A stretch of 64,000 nucleotides of DNA from Heliopora coerulea (lineage: Eukaryota > Cnidaria > Anthozoa > Scleralcyonacea > Helioporidae): positions 2,245,501 through 2,309,500 of the forward strand of contig JASJOG010000010.1 of assembly GCA_030142905.1 (NCBI GenBank), read 5' to 3'. Of the stretch, positions 37,501 through 47,429 are shown piece by piece. How positions within the stretch are numbered: the stretch's first letter is position 1; each line of letters begins with the position of its first letter. The notes under the pieces were generated by a model that was not told where the DNA came from, did no database searches, and saw nothing but the letters and a program-made list of their open reading frames with translations. The translations under genes were made by a program, and so were the position numbers.

Positions 37501-40500
37501 ACGGACATTGTCCGGTACAAATTTGTCATTTATAGAGTTTTGACAGTCACAAGTTTGACGATGTCTGTCACTTTGTCCGGAACGGTTTTTGGTAACATTG
37601 ATTTCCAGTTTCACTACAAAACCAACTATTAATATTTGTCTTGAATCAATCGCTCTTCATTTGTATGTTAAATTAGTGAATGCGCGCGAGTTGCCATGAG
37701 TGGTTTTGCAAAAAATGGCGAAGTGCGACTGTCTTGAATATTGATTGTTTGAAATCACTCTAGCGTTAAATTATATACAACAAGTCGAAGAAAATAACTT
37801 CATTTTTTATGTCTGCTGACACAAATAGTGTTAGCAACAAAGACTCGATCACTTTTGATGAATCAGCTTTACTACAACAACAACAGCCAAAGAAGTCAAG
37901 CCGAATGTTAAAATCGAGCACTGTTACGAAATGGATTAACGAAGATCTGGCAAAAACCAATGCAATCGTATGGTTAAAGCACGAAGACAACAAAAAAGGA
38001 CAAGTTATTCAAATGAAGTGCTTGATCTGCACCAAATTTCAAAAGCAAATACAACACAATCGGGATTTCTCTGACGCGTGGATAAAAGGAACTCGCAACC
38101 TTCGCTTGTCAAACGCGACAGACCATTCTGCAACGAAATGCCACCAACACGCATAGAGATTGTACATCAATGACTTGAAATCCAAGGGTGAGTGTGTTAA
38201 TCATCTACATGTGATTGAGCAATTTCAGCCAGACGCAGGTCAACCAACTCTGAGAGATAATGTTGCTAAATAGAGGGAAGTTCGACAGGAACAGGCAATT
38301 AAAAAGTTCGAAATTGCATACTTTGTTGCCAAAAAGGAACTTCCTTTTACTATTTATGAAGATTTAGTTGAATTGGAGAAACACCATGGCGTGGATGTAG
38401 GAGATGCGTATACTACCCGAAAACAGTGCGGTGAGTTCATTGATGTTCATGGAGAGTGTATAGCTTCACAGCTAAAAGAAGATCTTGCGAAAGCAAAATT
38501 CTATAGCGTATTAACAGATGGGAGAACAGACAGCTCCACCACTGAGAAAGAAGTTGTCTATGTACTATATTTTGATCCTCATTCCAAGAGTGAAGAAGTT
38601 GAAGTGAAATTATCCTTTATTTACTTGAAAGATGTCAAAAAAGCAGATGCACCAGGAATAAAAGACCGTTTGACAAACATTCTTAGAATTGTTGAAGAAG
38701 GTCCTCCACTGGGTTCATTCAATGTCAGACTTGTTGTTAACATGTGGCAAAGCCAGAAAGCAAGACGGCCAAACCAAAAAAGAAGAAAGAAGTACAAAGC
38801 AAGGAAAAAGAAAGTTAAATATTACCAAAACCCTTTGCCAGAAGATGAAGCTGACCCTAGTAATGAGCTTGAAGTTGTATCAGACTCTGAATCAGATATG
38901 GAGTCTGCAGATAGCAATAGCCATATTGATCAGGACTTGACCACTGACAATGACTTACATGAGAAACATTTGTCTGATTCAGATGATAGTGATGCTAGTT
39001 TTGCAGGTTTCCTACCTGGGGATTTACTGCGACTTTGAGGATTTAAATTGATCAAAGAGACATGTTATGGTTCAAGAATAAATTAATTGTTGATGATTAT
39101 GGTCTTTTTGTAGTTGTATACTACATGTATAAATCTACATGTATAGTACTTTTTAATAAAATTGTGTGCAGTGCATGTATCATTCATACTTTTAAGTTTT
39201 AATATTCCATACCAATGCTTGTATACAATAACAATTATTGTTATACAGTGACTGTACAAATATCAATCAAATTATAGTCTTGTTAAGTGACAGGTACATT
39301 TTGTTTTGTGACAGGCACTATCTGATTGATGGTGGTCATTTTGACAGCCAGAGCAAAAAAAAATATATCCAGGCTTGAACATCAGTGAACTTCAATTAAA
39401 CTTTATTCGTGTGTTTCTGTCTATTCCTGAGTGTGATAACATTACATCTCCAAATTTTGAGCTGGGCTCTCATCTTTATTTTACATCTAAGATTTCCACC
39501 TGGTAAATCTTTAGTGAACATTTCAAGAAAAATCAAATGACTATGACTGCTCAAACAAATATAATATTACAATACACAAGAGATAATGTAATCAGTTAAT
39601 GAGCAATTTAATCACACATACTTAGTTGCAAGTTGCTAATCCCTGCAGGTTGTAATACTGTATTTCTCTATTTAGCCCCCCCCCCCCCCAATCTAACAAT
39701 TAGTCCCCAGTTCTGAAGCAAAAACAAAAAAGGCCCAAGCCTGTAATAAAGCCCCCACCCTTAATGGATTTAGTATTATTCATTAAAAACCAGATATATT
39801 TGAATTGCTTCAAAATATGAGCATTAAGCAACAACATTTATTTAATTGAAAGTAGGTATATTCAAGCATCACATAATATATATTTATATTATTATGAATT
39901 AATATACTTATTTATGTACCGTAATTATGAATTTTTAAAAAACACGAAAATTTATTTAGTCCCCAGCCTCTAATAGGCTACCCCTTTGTAACAAACCTCC
40001 CTGTCCAGATATAAAAAACCCCCCAGGGGGGCTTAATAGGTGAAATACGGTACCTCAGGGTGCATTTCGTGTATGAGATATCACGATGTTATGCCTACGA
40101 CGAACCAACTGTACGCCAAGAACACACCCAACGCACGACAAGAGACCGCTCAGAACAAAAAGCCAAAGACCAACCGTAAAATAGGTTATAAATTATGCCA
40201 AGGGACAACTTCATAATAACATAACAACTCTTGCATAAGTCCTCAATGACTAGGCCATATGTTGCCATTTGTTGGAGGTTGTACCGACAAACTGTCCCAG
40301 ATTAATTATCCCACGTAACCGACACCTGGGCTCACAAAGACTTCGATGCATAGATCTTTCATAGCATGTAATTATTGTATTTTATCACAAGATGCCAAGA
40401 TCACCGTCACCTGAGCGCCTTATTTAATTGGAAGAACGAAATTACAGTTTGTGCAAGTTGTCAAGCTGAATGATAATTTTGAACGGATTACTTCAACAGA

Positions 40501-40789
40501 AAACAAAACAAAATTAACTTGCGACTGTATGAGGATTATTAATGCCCAGCGTAAATTTTTTAACAGACCTATAATAATTGAGACACTGATAAGAAAGAAA
40601 TTTTAATTTGACGGACGTTTCGTTGCTAATCTACATTTTCAGAGTAGGGATTATTTACAAGGTACATGTATCTCGATTTACGCTGAACGCTAATCTATAA
40701 CTGTATTTCAATGATCTTTGATGAGCACTCATCTCTTACCGGGCACTTTGCACTCCAAAAGGAGCTCCCCTGAAACCTTTAGATGACAT
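22548..40789 (-). CDS. CIMAP2: CIMAP2/LEXM-like sperm-tail PG-rich (SHIPPO repeat) protein, 13 exons
   Basis: Exons in transcript order: 40789-40740 (ATG), 37155-37068, 35738-35654, 31318-31233, 30244-30122, 29395-29261, 28381-28238, 26976-26916, 25826-25720, 24921-24793, 23102-22978, 22826-22783 and 22573-22548 (TGA); about 400 residues. All phases close. STPGR/SHIPPO repeats are evident: LGPGTYN, SSGPG, LGPGTYNIKDF, VPGPGTYGKGG, LCPGQYNMKSF, LGPGQYDIQSF, DPGPGSYSPRDL, VGPGRYNI. The order of intervening segments (SARFDVSGIHP, WERAYETMQAAKRPHLL, RGPYDLFTG, FFSSLSQCPRG) and the length fit CIMAP2 (LEXM, C1orf177). STPGR proteins associate with axonemal microtubules or sperm tails. The last two exons are tentative. 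Introns are full of transposons, and intron 1 holds a hAT-like gene. No signal peptide or membrane segment is visible. The family call is firm; orthology is likely but unproven. Confidence 0.85.
23202..23488. mobile_element. hAT MITE with perfect 8-bp duplication TACTCAAT
   Basis: Termini CAGTGTTGCCAGATGGG and its inverted complement bound a 287-bp element. TACTCAAT is directly repeated at 23194-23201 and 23489-23496, the 8-bp target duplication typical of hAT transposons. It has no coding capacity and lies in an intron of the CIMAP2-like gene. The interior is rich in AGCCCAA/GCCCAAT runs. Confidence 0.93.
24005..24130. repeat. Foldback repeat (GAATTATCCAGAC arms)
   Basis: Arms around ATATCAAGAATTATCCAGAC and GTCTGGATAATTCTTGATAT are inverted about a centre near 24060 and extend outward to ATTATTGGG / CCAATAAT. 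This is a small palindromic non-coding element in an intron of the - strand gene. Confidence 0.75.
24605..24780. mobile_element. Small MITE ending about 10 bp from a splice donor
   Basis: The inverted ends are GGGCTGTTTACACGTGA on the left and the complement of AGGCCGTTTACACCTTG on the right. TTAA precedes the left end (24601-24604); the right flank is altered to TTTAG. The element ends about ten bases from the donor (24792-24791) of the CIMAP2-like exon 24793-24921. Confidence 0.7.
27166..27712 (+). pseudogene. 5'-truncated non-LTR retrotransposon (reverse-transcriptase C-terminus and 3' end)
   Basis: In one frame from about 27169 to a TGA at 27569-27571 the translation gives the C-terminal tail of a CR1/L2-like non-LTR reverse transcriptase. 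Recognisable pieces are YLRVCKHYG, SLFTFAVEIWG, QIDKFANRAHRNGYTS, KLWTKF, RPLRPRGHDFELP and KTERFKNPFINRYLF. It has no start codon in this fragment. The 3' untranslated tail ends in an AATAAAG/TTATTATTAT-type run. This is a dead-on-arrival 5' truncation in an intron, in opposite orientation to the host gene. Confidence 0.88.
30402..30840 (+). mobile_element. tRNA-derived SINE with (CTTTA)n tail
   Basis: The head has a perfect pol III A-box TAGCACAGTGG (30413-30423) and B-box GGTTCGATTCC (30455-30465), 42 nt apart. A body of about 200 nt follows, ending TAATCCAGTATAAATAAAGG, then a simple-repeat tail of CTTTA, CTTCA and CTTTG units (30674-30840). It lies in an intron of the - strand CIMAP2-like gene, antisense to it. 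It is a SINE rather than a tRNA gene because the acceptor and anticodon stems do not form. Confidence 0.88.
31340..31419. repeat. 40-nt tandem duplication
   Basis: Two adjacent 40-nt units starting ATAAATTTTATG and ending CAACTATAACTGAT differ at four positions. They lie just upstream (in transcript sense) of the acceptor of CIMAP2-like exon 31318-31233. Confidence 0.85.
31437..31515. repeat. GTGCTTTATCGG foldback repeat, copy 1
   Basis: GAGTGCTTTATATCGGG and CCCGATAAAGCAC are inverted about a centre near 31475. The same element family, in the other orientation, is at 61066-61158 (CGTGCTTTATCGGACCC ... CGATAAAGCACTCCTGCTCG). It is a dispersed palindromic element. Confidence 0.7.
32480..33300. 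repeat. Dispersed unit GCTAACGCCA(T/G)ACGATTTTAC, two copies
   Basis: The unit TGGCTAACGCCATACGATTT (about 32490) recurs as TTGCTAACGCCAGACGATTT at about 33208, and again at about 23910 as TTGCTAACGTCAGACGATTT. Short inverted flanks (GGTGCACTTCAGTAC near 33190 and CCATTGAAGTGCACTG near 33275) suggest a small element. It is non-coding. Confidence 0.55.
33683..35380. mobile_element. Large foldback element with nested insertions
   Basis: The left arm, about 33683-34138, is the reverse complement of the right arm, about 34205-35380. Matching blocks include GCAAAAAATGTGGA, TTGTTGCTTCTTGC, CATTTGAGGAAATCAGTTGA, ACAACATGAG and GGTTGGTGGTG. The right arm is longer because it carries two insertions: about 195 bp at 34289-34485 starting with ATAG repeats, and a hAT MITE at 34755-35247. 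The loop is about 65 nt. It lies in an intron of the CIMAP2-like gene. Confidence 0.8.
34755..35247. mobile_element. hAT MITE with perfect 8-bp duplication TTTGTTGT
   Basis: The ends CAGTGGCGTATGT and the complement of CAGCGGCGTATATG bound a 493-bp non-coding element. The target duplication TTTGTTGT is exact at 34747-34754 and 35248-35255. It is inserted in the right arm of the foldback element, so it is younger than the foldback. Confidence 0.93.
37286..39517 (+). mobile_element. hAT-like element with about 100-bp inverted ends in CIMAP2-like intron 1
   Basis: Inverted ends of about 100 nt share TAAAGATGAGAGCCCAGCTC, GGAGATGTAATG, TCACACTCAGGAATAGAC and AATAAAGTTTAATTGAAG. They lie at about 37286-37395 and 39375-39482. 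A 14-nt direct repeat, ACATTTCAAGAAAA, flanks at 37272-37285 and 39518-39531, leaving about 35 nt between the right inverted end and the right repeat copy. The element encodes a BED-finger/hAT-type frame broken by stops. Confidence 0.75.
37809..39038 (+). pseudogene. Broken hAT-derived gene (BED-type zinc finger, ZNF862-like), internally deleted
   Basis: A single frame carries an N-terminal BED-like zinc finger (MKCLICTKFQKQI ... WIKGTRNLRLSNATDHSATKCHQHA) and then the start of a hAT-type transposase fold (ITYE-like IYEDLVELEKHHGVDVG, FYSVLTDGRTDSSTTEKEVVYV). It next jumps to a basic and then strongly acidic C-terminal tail (KKYKARKKKVK ... DSESDMESADSNS). In-frame TAG codons occur at about 38154 and 38271, splitting it, and most of the catalytic core is missing. 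The family (C17orf113/ZNF862-like hAT-derived proteins) is recognised from the finger and first segment. It lies within a 100-bp inverted-end element. Confidence 0.8.
39658..40050. mobile_element. MITE with GCCCCC-rich ends and TA target duplication
   Basis: The ends are CTGTATTTCTCTATTTAG followed by a C run, and the complement of CCGTATTTCACCTATTAAG followed by CCCCCC. TA dinucleotides flank at 39656-39657 and 40051-40052. The 393-bp element is non-coding and sits in intron 1 of the CIMAP2-like gene, near its first exon. It is probably of the Tc1/mariner or pogo type. Confidence 0.78.
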
Positions 40790-41426
40790 CTAAACAGTAT
40801 CGTAACCAATATAACGAAAAGCTCCTTTAAACTGAAGTATTATGCGAACATAATTCCTTGTTAAGAGAAACTGCTTCTGTCGCGTCCCCTCCCTGGATGA
40901 ACACCTGTTTCTATAGTAACATAAAAAATGACGCGTCTCAGTTCGTGGGAAATTTACACGCGTGTTTTCTTCGTGGTTATTTGTGGATGATGGAGAAAAA
41001 GATTTTGGAGATCGTTCCTCCACGACGCATTGTAAATTAAAAGTAAACTTACATGCATTGTCACACATCCTAAAGAATTTTTTACACGGACGATTTTTGC
41101 TGCGAGTTTTAGCATCCTGACAAATTCGATCGAACGGATTGACTTGCGGATCATTTGTCCCAAGCTATACTGTTTTAGACTTTGGTGAGTTGTGTACTCA
41201 ATTGCATGCTTCAGGATGAATCGCCCGTGTAAACAGCTCTTAAGCAAGATGCATTTGTGCAATTTGTCAAGAACATATCTTTCCGGTCTTGCTGTCCCGA
41301 AAATTCTACCACAACCCAAACTAATGCACTGCGACCCATCCACCCCTGCAGATTCTATTTGGCCAACTGTTTGGCCAGTACAATTAATTGGCCGGTACCA
41401 TTTCATCATCCAACGGACGTCCAAAT
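40790..41426. other. Upstream region of the CIMAP2-like gene, possible uncharacterised repeat
   Basis: Overlapping open frames on both strands (- strand 41445-40954, + strand 41192-41458) cover this stretch. Neither shows a recognisable domain, and they may reflect an unclassified repeat. The promoter of the - strand gene should lie here, just above 40789; no clear core element is seen. Confidence 0.35.
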
Positions 41427-41430
41427 TTAA

Positions 41431-42252
41431 GGTGGTCTTATACAAAAAAAAAAGTTAATTTTTCGATGTTAAGGCAATTGCGTTTGTTATCATAATATCA
41501 AATCGAATTTTAACTATGAAAATCATGTTTTAATTTGTCAGTTGCCATTGTAACTAAGATAATAGGGCGTAAAAAGTGAAATATTGTCCAACTTTCAAAC
41601 ATGATTAAGAACTATCCAATGTTCAGATAAGTTTTTTATAGGTTTTGGTGCTTTTGCAAAAAGCTCCTCTCGGTACTAAACCTAAAACACTCCACATTTT
41701 CCGAGCCTTTTCAGATTCTAGTAGAGAACATTCAATGCTTCAGATAAAGTAACTAGACAATGTCCAATTTTTGGAAAGTGTTACAACATTAAATTGAATT
41801 TTATAGGTTCAGTTCCTCGATTGTTATCTTGGGTATCTGTGTTGAAAATTTGGTAGGAATCGGTAAAAAGGCAAATTTAGTTTTACGTTTTAAGAAGATG
41901 CTTTTCAGCAACTTTAACATCTCGAGAAAAGCAGAACCAAAGTTTAGCATTGAATATGCATAGTAGAGTTTGTAGTCACTTTTAACACCCTCAAGAAGGA
42001 CCTAAAGGTGCTCTTCATATGCTCATTGTTTTCATAAGTTTCTTGTCTCAAGGTCAAGGTCAACGTAAAAATGTTCAAGGTCATTCAAGGTCACCGTGTG
42101 GAAGGACCTTTTAGGTTCTTCCCCTTAAGTGCTCCTCAAAACAACCTTAAGGTTATTCAAGGTCGCCCCTATTGCATTCTAAACAACATTAGACAAAGTA
42201 TAACCAAAATATTATTTTCAAAAAAAATCGATATTTTGAGTGTAAAACCGCC
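41431..42252. mobile_element. TTAA-flanked element with AAGGTCA cluster
   Basis: The ends GGTGGTCTTATAC and the complement of GGCGGTTTTACAC are flanked by TTAA at 41427-41430 and 42253-42256, as for piggyBac/Kolobok-type non-autonomous elements. The 822-bp interior is non-coding. It includes a cluster of TCAAGGTCA motifs between about 42048 and 42162. Confidence 0.8.
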
Positions 42253-42825
42253 TTAAAAGGGTGAGAGAACTGGCGAAACTTAAGAAAGGAGACTGTTGAC
42301 TTAAGTTTTGGCATTTCACTCACCCTTTTGCGAGTCTTTTCGGCTTTTCAAACACAAGGTTCGTCGCTGCCGATGCAACATTCTACTTTTAGACATCCGA
42401 ATCGCCTTCTACCACCTGCATTGATTATGGGTTTAAAGTAAACGGTGCTCATTTTGGTACATGATATATCTTGGATGGGATGTATCCACTTCCAGGAAGC
42501 TAACGACAGCCACTGGGTTGAAAGACTGACTGGTTACTGTGAAACGATGCTGTTTAATGTGTTGTTTGTTCACCCGACAATCAGTCACCAAATCATGAAC
42601 AGTACACATCTCGAAACCTTTAAATGCCGGCTCAGCCAGGAGGCTTCGGGTACTATAACCCCCCACTTTTTTTCCAAATATGACGTTGAAACAACTACGT
42701 TGATGAACTCTTCTTGCGATATTTCCCAGAGAAGCATGGAGAATGCTATATTTTTATCATAAGTCCCCCCCCCTCCTCAAAATTCCACTCAGCTTTTCCT
42801 GAATCGCGGCTTCTGTGTCAACTGC

Positions 42826-42892
42826 AGTTGAACCCTCGTTAAGCGGCCATCCGGCTCGGGTAGACGGCAAGTGGCCGCTTAACAAGGGCTGG
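42826..42892. repeat. Hairpin resembling an isolated Tigger-type terminus
   Basis: CAGTTGAACCCTCGTTAAGC continues into GGCCA, then a 21-nt loop and the complement TGGCCGCTTAACAAGGG. This 'TTAAGCGGCC' hairpin looks like the terminal repeat of a different pogo/Tigger family. No partner end was found. Confidence 0.5.
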
Positions 42893-42895
42893 CAG

Positions 42896-45800
42896 CTTAA
42901 ATGTATTGCAGAATTCACTCTGCGACAGTGAACTCACGCTGTTCGCTGGTTCAGTTAATCTAATGACATCTGGGGACTGTATCTTCCACAATCTGTGACT
43001 TTATTTATCCTCAAAATCTATCTAAATTACAACACTTCAGACTTAGCCGTCACCGAGTGTAGTCGCTAACCCCTCAACCATTTCATTGTAACCAGTAGGG
43101 TAGTGGAGTTGATCTGATATGGATATAAATGCACGCAAACGTTCCGACCAAACGACTACTCTCAATATACGAGACTGCTCAATGGTTATAATCGTTCGAA
43201 CGTACGTCTGTATTTGGCCACTTACAACGTGCCTGTTTGGAAATTAAGAAAAAACTGACCTGAAAAACAATTTATTTGCCGACAAAATGCGCTGACGAAA
43301 GGTGGTCAACAAAATTTGCTTAGATAAAAACTCTCCCATTTTCCCGTCAACTACGCCATTGACGGGTAACTACGTCTTTTTGTGCGTAATCACACATCTA
43401 AACCACCCTTTGTTATGCTTAAAACAAGTCCTTCTTGGAATGATATAATTAGCGATGATGTTAGGATTATATGGGAAGTTCCCGCTTAAACTACTCGACA
43501 AAAACTTCCTGTTGCAAGTAAACCAAGACCAGTTGATTGTTGGCCCATCTGAGCGGAGATCTCAAAGATACAACTATGTCTTTAGGTTTGTGTGCAAACA
43601 AGCAGGCCAATACAAACCTAACCAAATATAGTTTGTATCTATATTAATTTGCTGCTGTACTGAAGTTCATGCGATTCCTTTAAGCTGCTGAAGCTTCCAG
43701 CTGCATTGAAACCAAGATCAGGTGGTGATCGATACGTCTGAGCGAAGACCTCAAAGAGACAACTATATCGTAAGGTAGGCTGGCAAAAAAGCAGGATAGT
43801 TATAAGCCTAACTAGTATATATAGTTTGTAACAATATTATTTCATCATGATTTCTATTTTATATTCAGCATTACAATAAAACTTAAAAGTTATCTTTATT
43901 CGTTTGTCACTGCAGTCTGTTAGCTAGGATTTCATTTTCCTAATAGTGTACGTAAGCATAAACAGCTTTATCCAGTGTCCTTTTGATCGTCATGATCTTA
44001 GCGGTTTCTAAAAATCACACCATTAAACGTAACGAACGATCGAACTCGTCCAAGTTACGAAGTTATGTTCTTATGTTACGATCATTTATATTAACTAATC
44101 CGAAGAAATGTTTCTGTGCTCCAGACGGCTCGGAATCAGCCAGGCAAAACATATTTCACTAAAAGAATAATAAGCTATGGTGTACCAAAGGGTCAAGTCT
44201 TGGTCTATTTCTTCTGTGGGTCAACGACCTACCAAATTATTTGGACAGCTCGACCCAGCCACGACTCTATATCCTGATAATACCAATACCGCCACATACA
44301 AAGGGTAGTTCGATAGAGTAAATTGAATTAATTAGTTAATTAAATTCTGAGCATCAAATAGCTAATCATACCTCCAAACTGCACTTTATATTCTGTGTAA
44401 AACAAGATCTCCCTGGTAATATGTGGTTAGTGATGATTTAATTGCACCGGAAGATATGTTTGCCTATTAACATCATGTCAACTTCGATCTTTTGATTATC
44501 ATTGCCCCGTTAATTACGATAACACAGATTTTAAGGATCAACAGATCCATACCCGAACAATCGTCAAACTCAGAAACTCAGAATATGATTTGCGATTGAC
44601 AATTAGACGGACATGATAAAGATGAAGTCACCAGAGATTAAATATCATCGTAGCCATTCAATCAAATAATATATGCAAACAAATGTTGCTATTACCATAA
44701 TGATAACATTAACAGGGTAACTCCGATTTCAAACGATCAGGCTTCTGGATAGAAAGCTATGGAACTCATATATTTTTTACAACAATAGCACGCTCGTTCA
44801 GGTTTTTTTGTTGTTATAACCACCAATAATTATAGTACATGTAGTAGCAGGGTTTCTTTGTACTGTTCATTCAAGAGGATGTTTAAGTTTTTTTACCACA
44901 ACAAGTTCGTTACTCTAGTATATGTCCTTGGATTTTCTACAATCCAAGGGCGGAACAAGAATGGGGGTTGGGGGGATTGCGACCACTTCCTTTTTCGTGG
45001 GAAGTCTTATATGTGCCCTTTTAGTGACAGCTTTATGCCCCCATTTCCCAAAGCCACGTAGATCTACTTCATCCAAAATGATCAAAATCTCTCCGATGGT
45101 GCCTTCATACTACCACTATCCGACCCTTGCCCTTCGGAGTTTCTAGTTGCGCCCCTGCAATCGTCAATCAAATTACTATGATTGCAGTAGTTCGTTACTT
45201 AGTAAAATCGTTCAATAGTGCATGTCAAAGGTTAAGTCTGAGATTAAGTAAGGCATTTCGGTTACGTTAACACACTCCTGACCACAGTTGCGAAACAATA
45301 AACAGTTCTCCTATATTAAGTAATGAGCGCTTAGACACAGTTCGGACCTTACAGACTCGCGAAAAATATTAGAAAAAGAACGAAGCACATTGAATTGTCA
45401 AACTTAGTTGAATCTGAAAGATAGTGAAATCCAGCATAATGAAAAGGCTTGGCACACTTGAGTCCGTCTAAGCGAGAACAAGAGCATGGTTGACGGATAT
45501 CCGCAAGGCGTGGAGTTAGAGAGTCAAGGGGAGTTGCTCAAAATCACGACGTTTTTTCAACTTGTTACCGACAACTATGTTATAAAAAAACAAAACGCTA
45601 AAAAATGGTAGATTTCTTCGCTTCGCCAATTTCTAAGTGAAACATGCTTCATAATCCTGACATTCTTGTTCCGTTCTGGAAAGATTCAGGTAACTTCTGT
45701 GATTTTGTTCACGCGTAAGTTGAAGACATAAACGTAAAAGCAACAAAACTCATAATGAAACATGCAAAGGGAGAAAAGAAAGATTAAATCAAATATAATA

Positions 45801-46392
45801 GAAAAAGAGAATAGGACATAGCGTAAAGATAGTGCTAATATCAATTAAAAGTCAATGCGGAATAACATGACGTTCAAAGCATTTCAGTCAAAGAAAATTA
45901 ATCTCGTTTTGCAAGAGCAACATAAACGAGAACAACATTCCGAATGCAATATGAACGTCTAAATTTGCGCAAGCTGAAATTGACAGTGCATGTTTACAAA
46001 AATTTGTTCAACAAAGTGAAGATTTATGAAAGTCCATTCTTGTTGTTTTGGTATCGGATCAAACACATGCATACATTTTTGAGAAAAATGAAAGCGATAG
46101 TCGGGTTAGTCGTTACAAATAATTGATGGCGTTGCAAAACACCGACCTAGTGACCCTAGGACTTTTCCCCGAGCAAAGAAAATTACCCTTTTGACCAGCT
46201 TTTGGTTATTTTTGAAACTACCAATAGTTTGAGAGTAGACTACAGAGCCGTACCTAGGTGGTAATTCACCTGGGGCAAATTCGCAGTCAACCTCCTTATA
46301 TTGTTCCACGCCCTTTTTGAAAACCAGTTTTAGCTGCATGGTGTAAACGTGGTTAAATAAAGTTTCTATATATCTCTCTCTCTCCCTCTACC

Positions 46393-46448
<56 letters not shown>

Positions 46449-46481
46449 CCTACCTACCTACCTACCTACCTACCTATCTCT

Positions 46482-46573
<92 letters not shown>

Positions 46574-47425
46574 TATAATTATCGTACATCAGTACCACCA
46601 GTATACAACTAAAAGGATTCGTCTGTGGAGAAAAGAATTTTTTGTGCTTTTTGTTTTATTTTAATCACTCAAAATGTAATTGAAATTTCGAAACAGGCGC
46701 TTCCTCGCCTTGACTGCTGCAAAGTCATCAATTAACGATGTAAAGTTAAGACGCTGATTTAAAATTTTGTTGAGTATTGCAAAATATTTTTGAATCTAGA
46801 AAAAAAGAGCAAATAAAGTCAAATTTTTGTTTCTGAAAATGTTGCCCCATAAAATTTTGTACCCAGGGCAAGCGCCGAGTAGACCCACTTTGGTAAGGCC
46901 CTGGTAGAGTGCCATAGCAAGCCCAAAAAATTTCGTAAGGCGGGGAAAACGTCCAGGAATTCTGTTCTAGATGGGCTGAAACTACACATTTGAGGTTACT
47001 ACGTTGCCACATAGGTTAAATAAGTATATAATACAATCTCTAATAATAACAATCTCTTTTAATTATGAATTACTATCTATCGATACTTTACAAAAAGAAT
47101 TAGCAAATATTAATGAAGGCTTAAATGTTTAGTATATTCAGGATGAAACTAAAAAGGTTGGTTTAAATCAAATGAGGGCATATAAACCACTCCATTACAA
47201 TAATTTTAATGTTACACTCATTCCATCTTTAATGATGCACATTTAAGGACTAAATAATAAACAAAGTATGTAATAATACATGTTTAAAATAGGCTATGTT
47301 GGCTACTGAATAATATCCAATAAATCATTTCGATTCTGTAAATTGTTTCTGTTGATTTAGAAGTTGAGATTGTAAGATGCAGTTGGTAAAGATACACATA
47401 CATCATTACTATATTTTTATCCTAG
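42896..47425. other. Intergenic region, mostly featureless
   Basis: About 4.5 kb between the start of the CIMAP2-like gene and the pseudokinase gene. It holds a diverged direct duplication (43519-43653 and 43706-43848, sharing AAACCAAGA, CAAAGA(T/G)ACAACTAT and ATATAGTTTGTA), a microsatellite at 46371-46573, and a segment near 46840-46900 that is inverted relative to 23520-23570 (CCCCATAAAATTTTGT). No gene was recognised. Confidence 0.5.
46371..46573 (+). repeat. Compound microsatellite (CT)n (CTAC)n (CTAT)n
   Basis: About 75 nt of CT repeats is followed by CTAC/CCTA units and then about 85 nt of CTAT units. It is a pure simple repeat, likely length-polymorphic. Confidence 0.97.
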
Positions 47426-47429
47426 CATT

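Noticed and set aside
40954..41445. 163-codon - strand frame as a gene
   Set aside because: An overlapping long frame exists on the other strand, no domain or splice logic is seen, and it runs into the end of a TTAA-flanked element.
42433..42762. Overlapping + and - strand frames
   Set aside because: Both are open over the same region without domains or splice sites, most likely chance or an old repeat.
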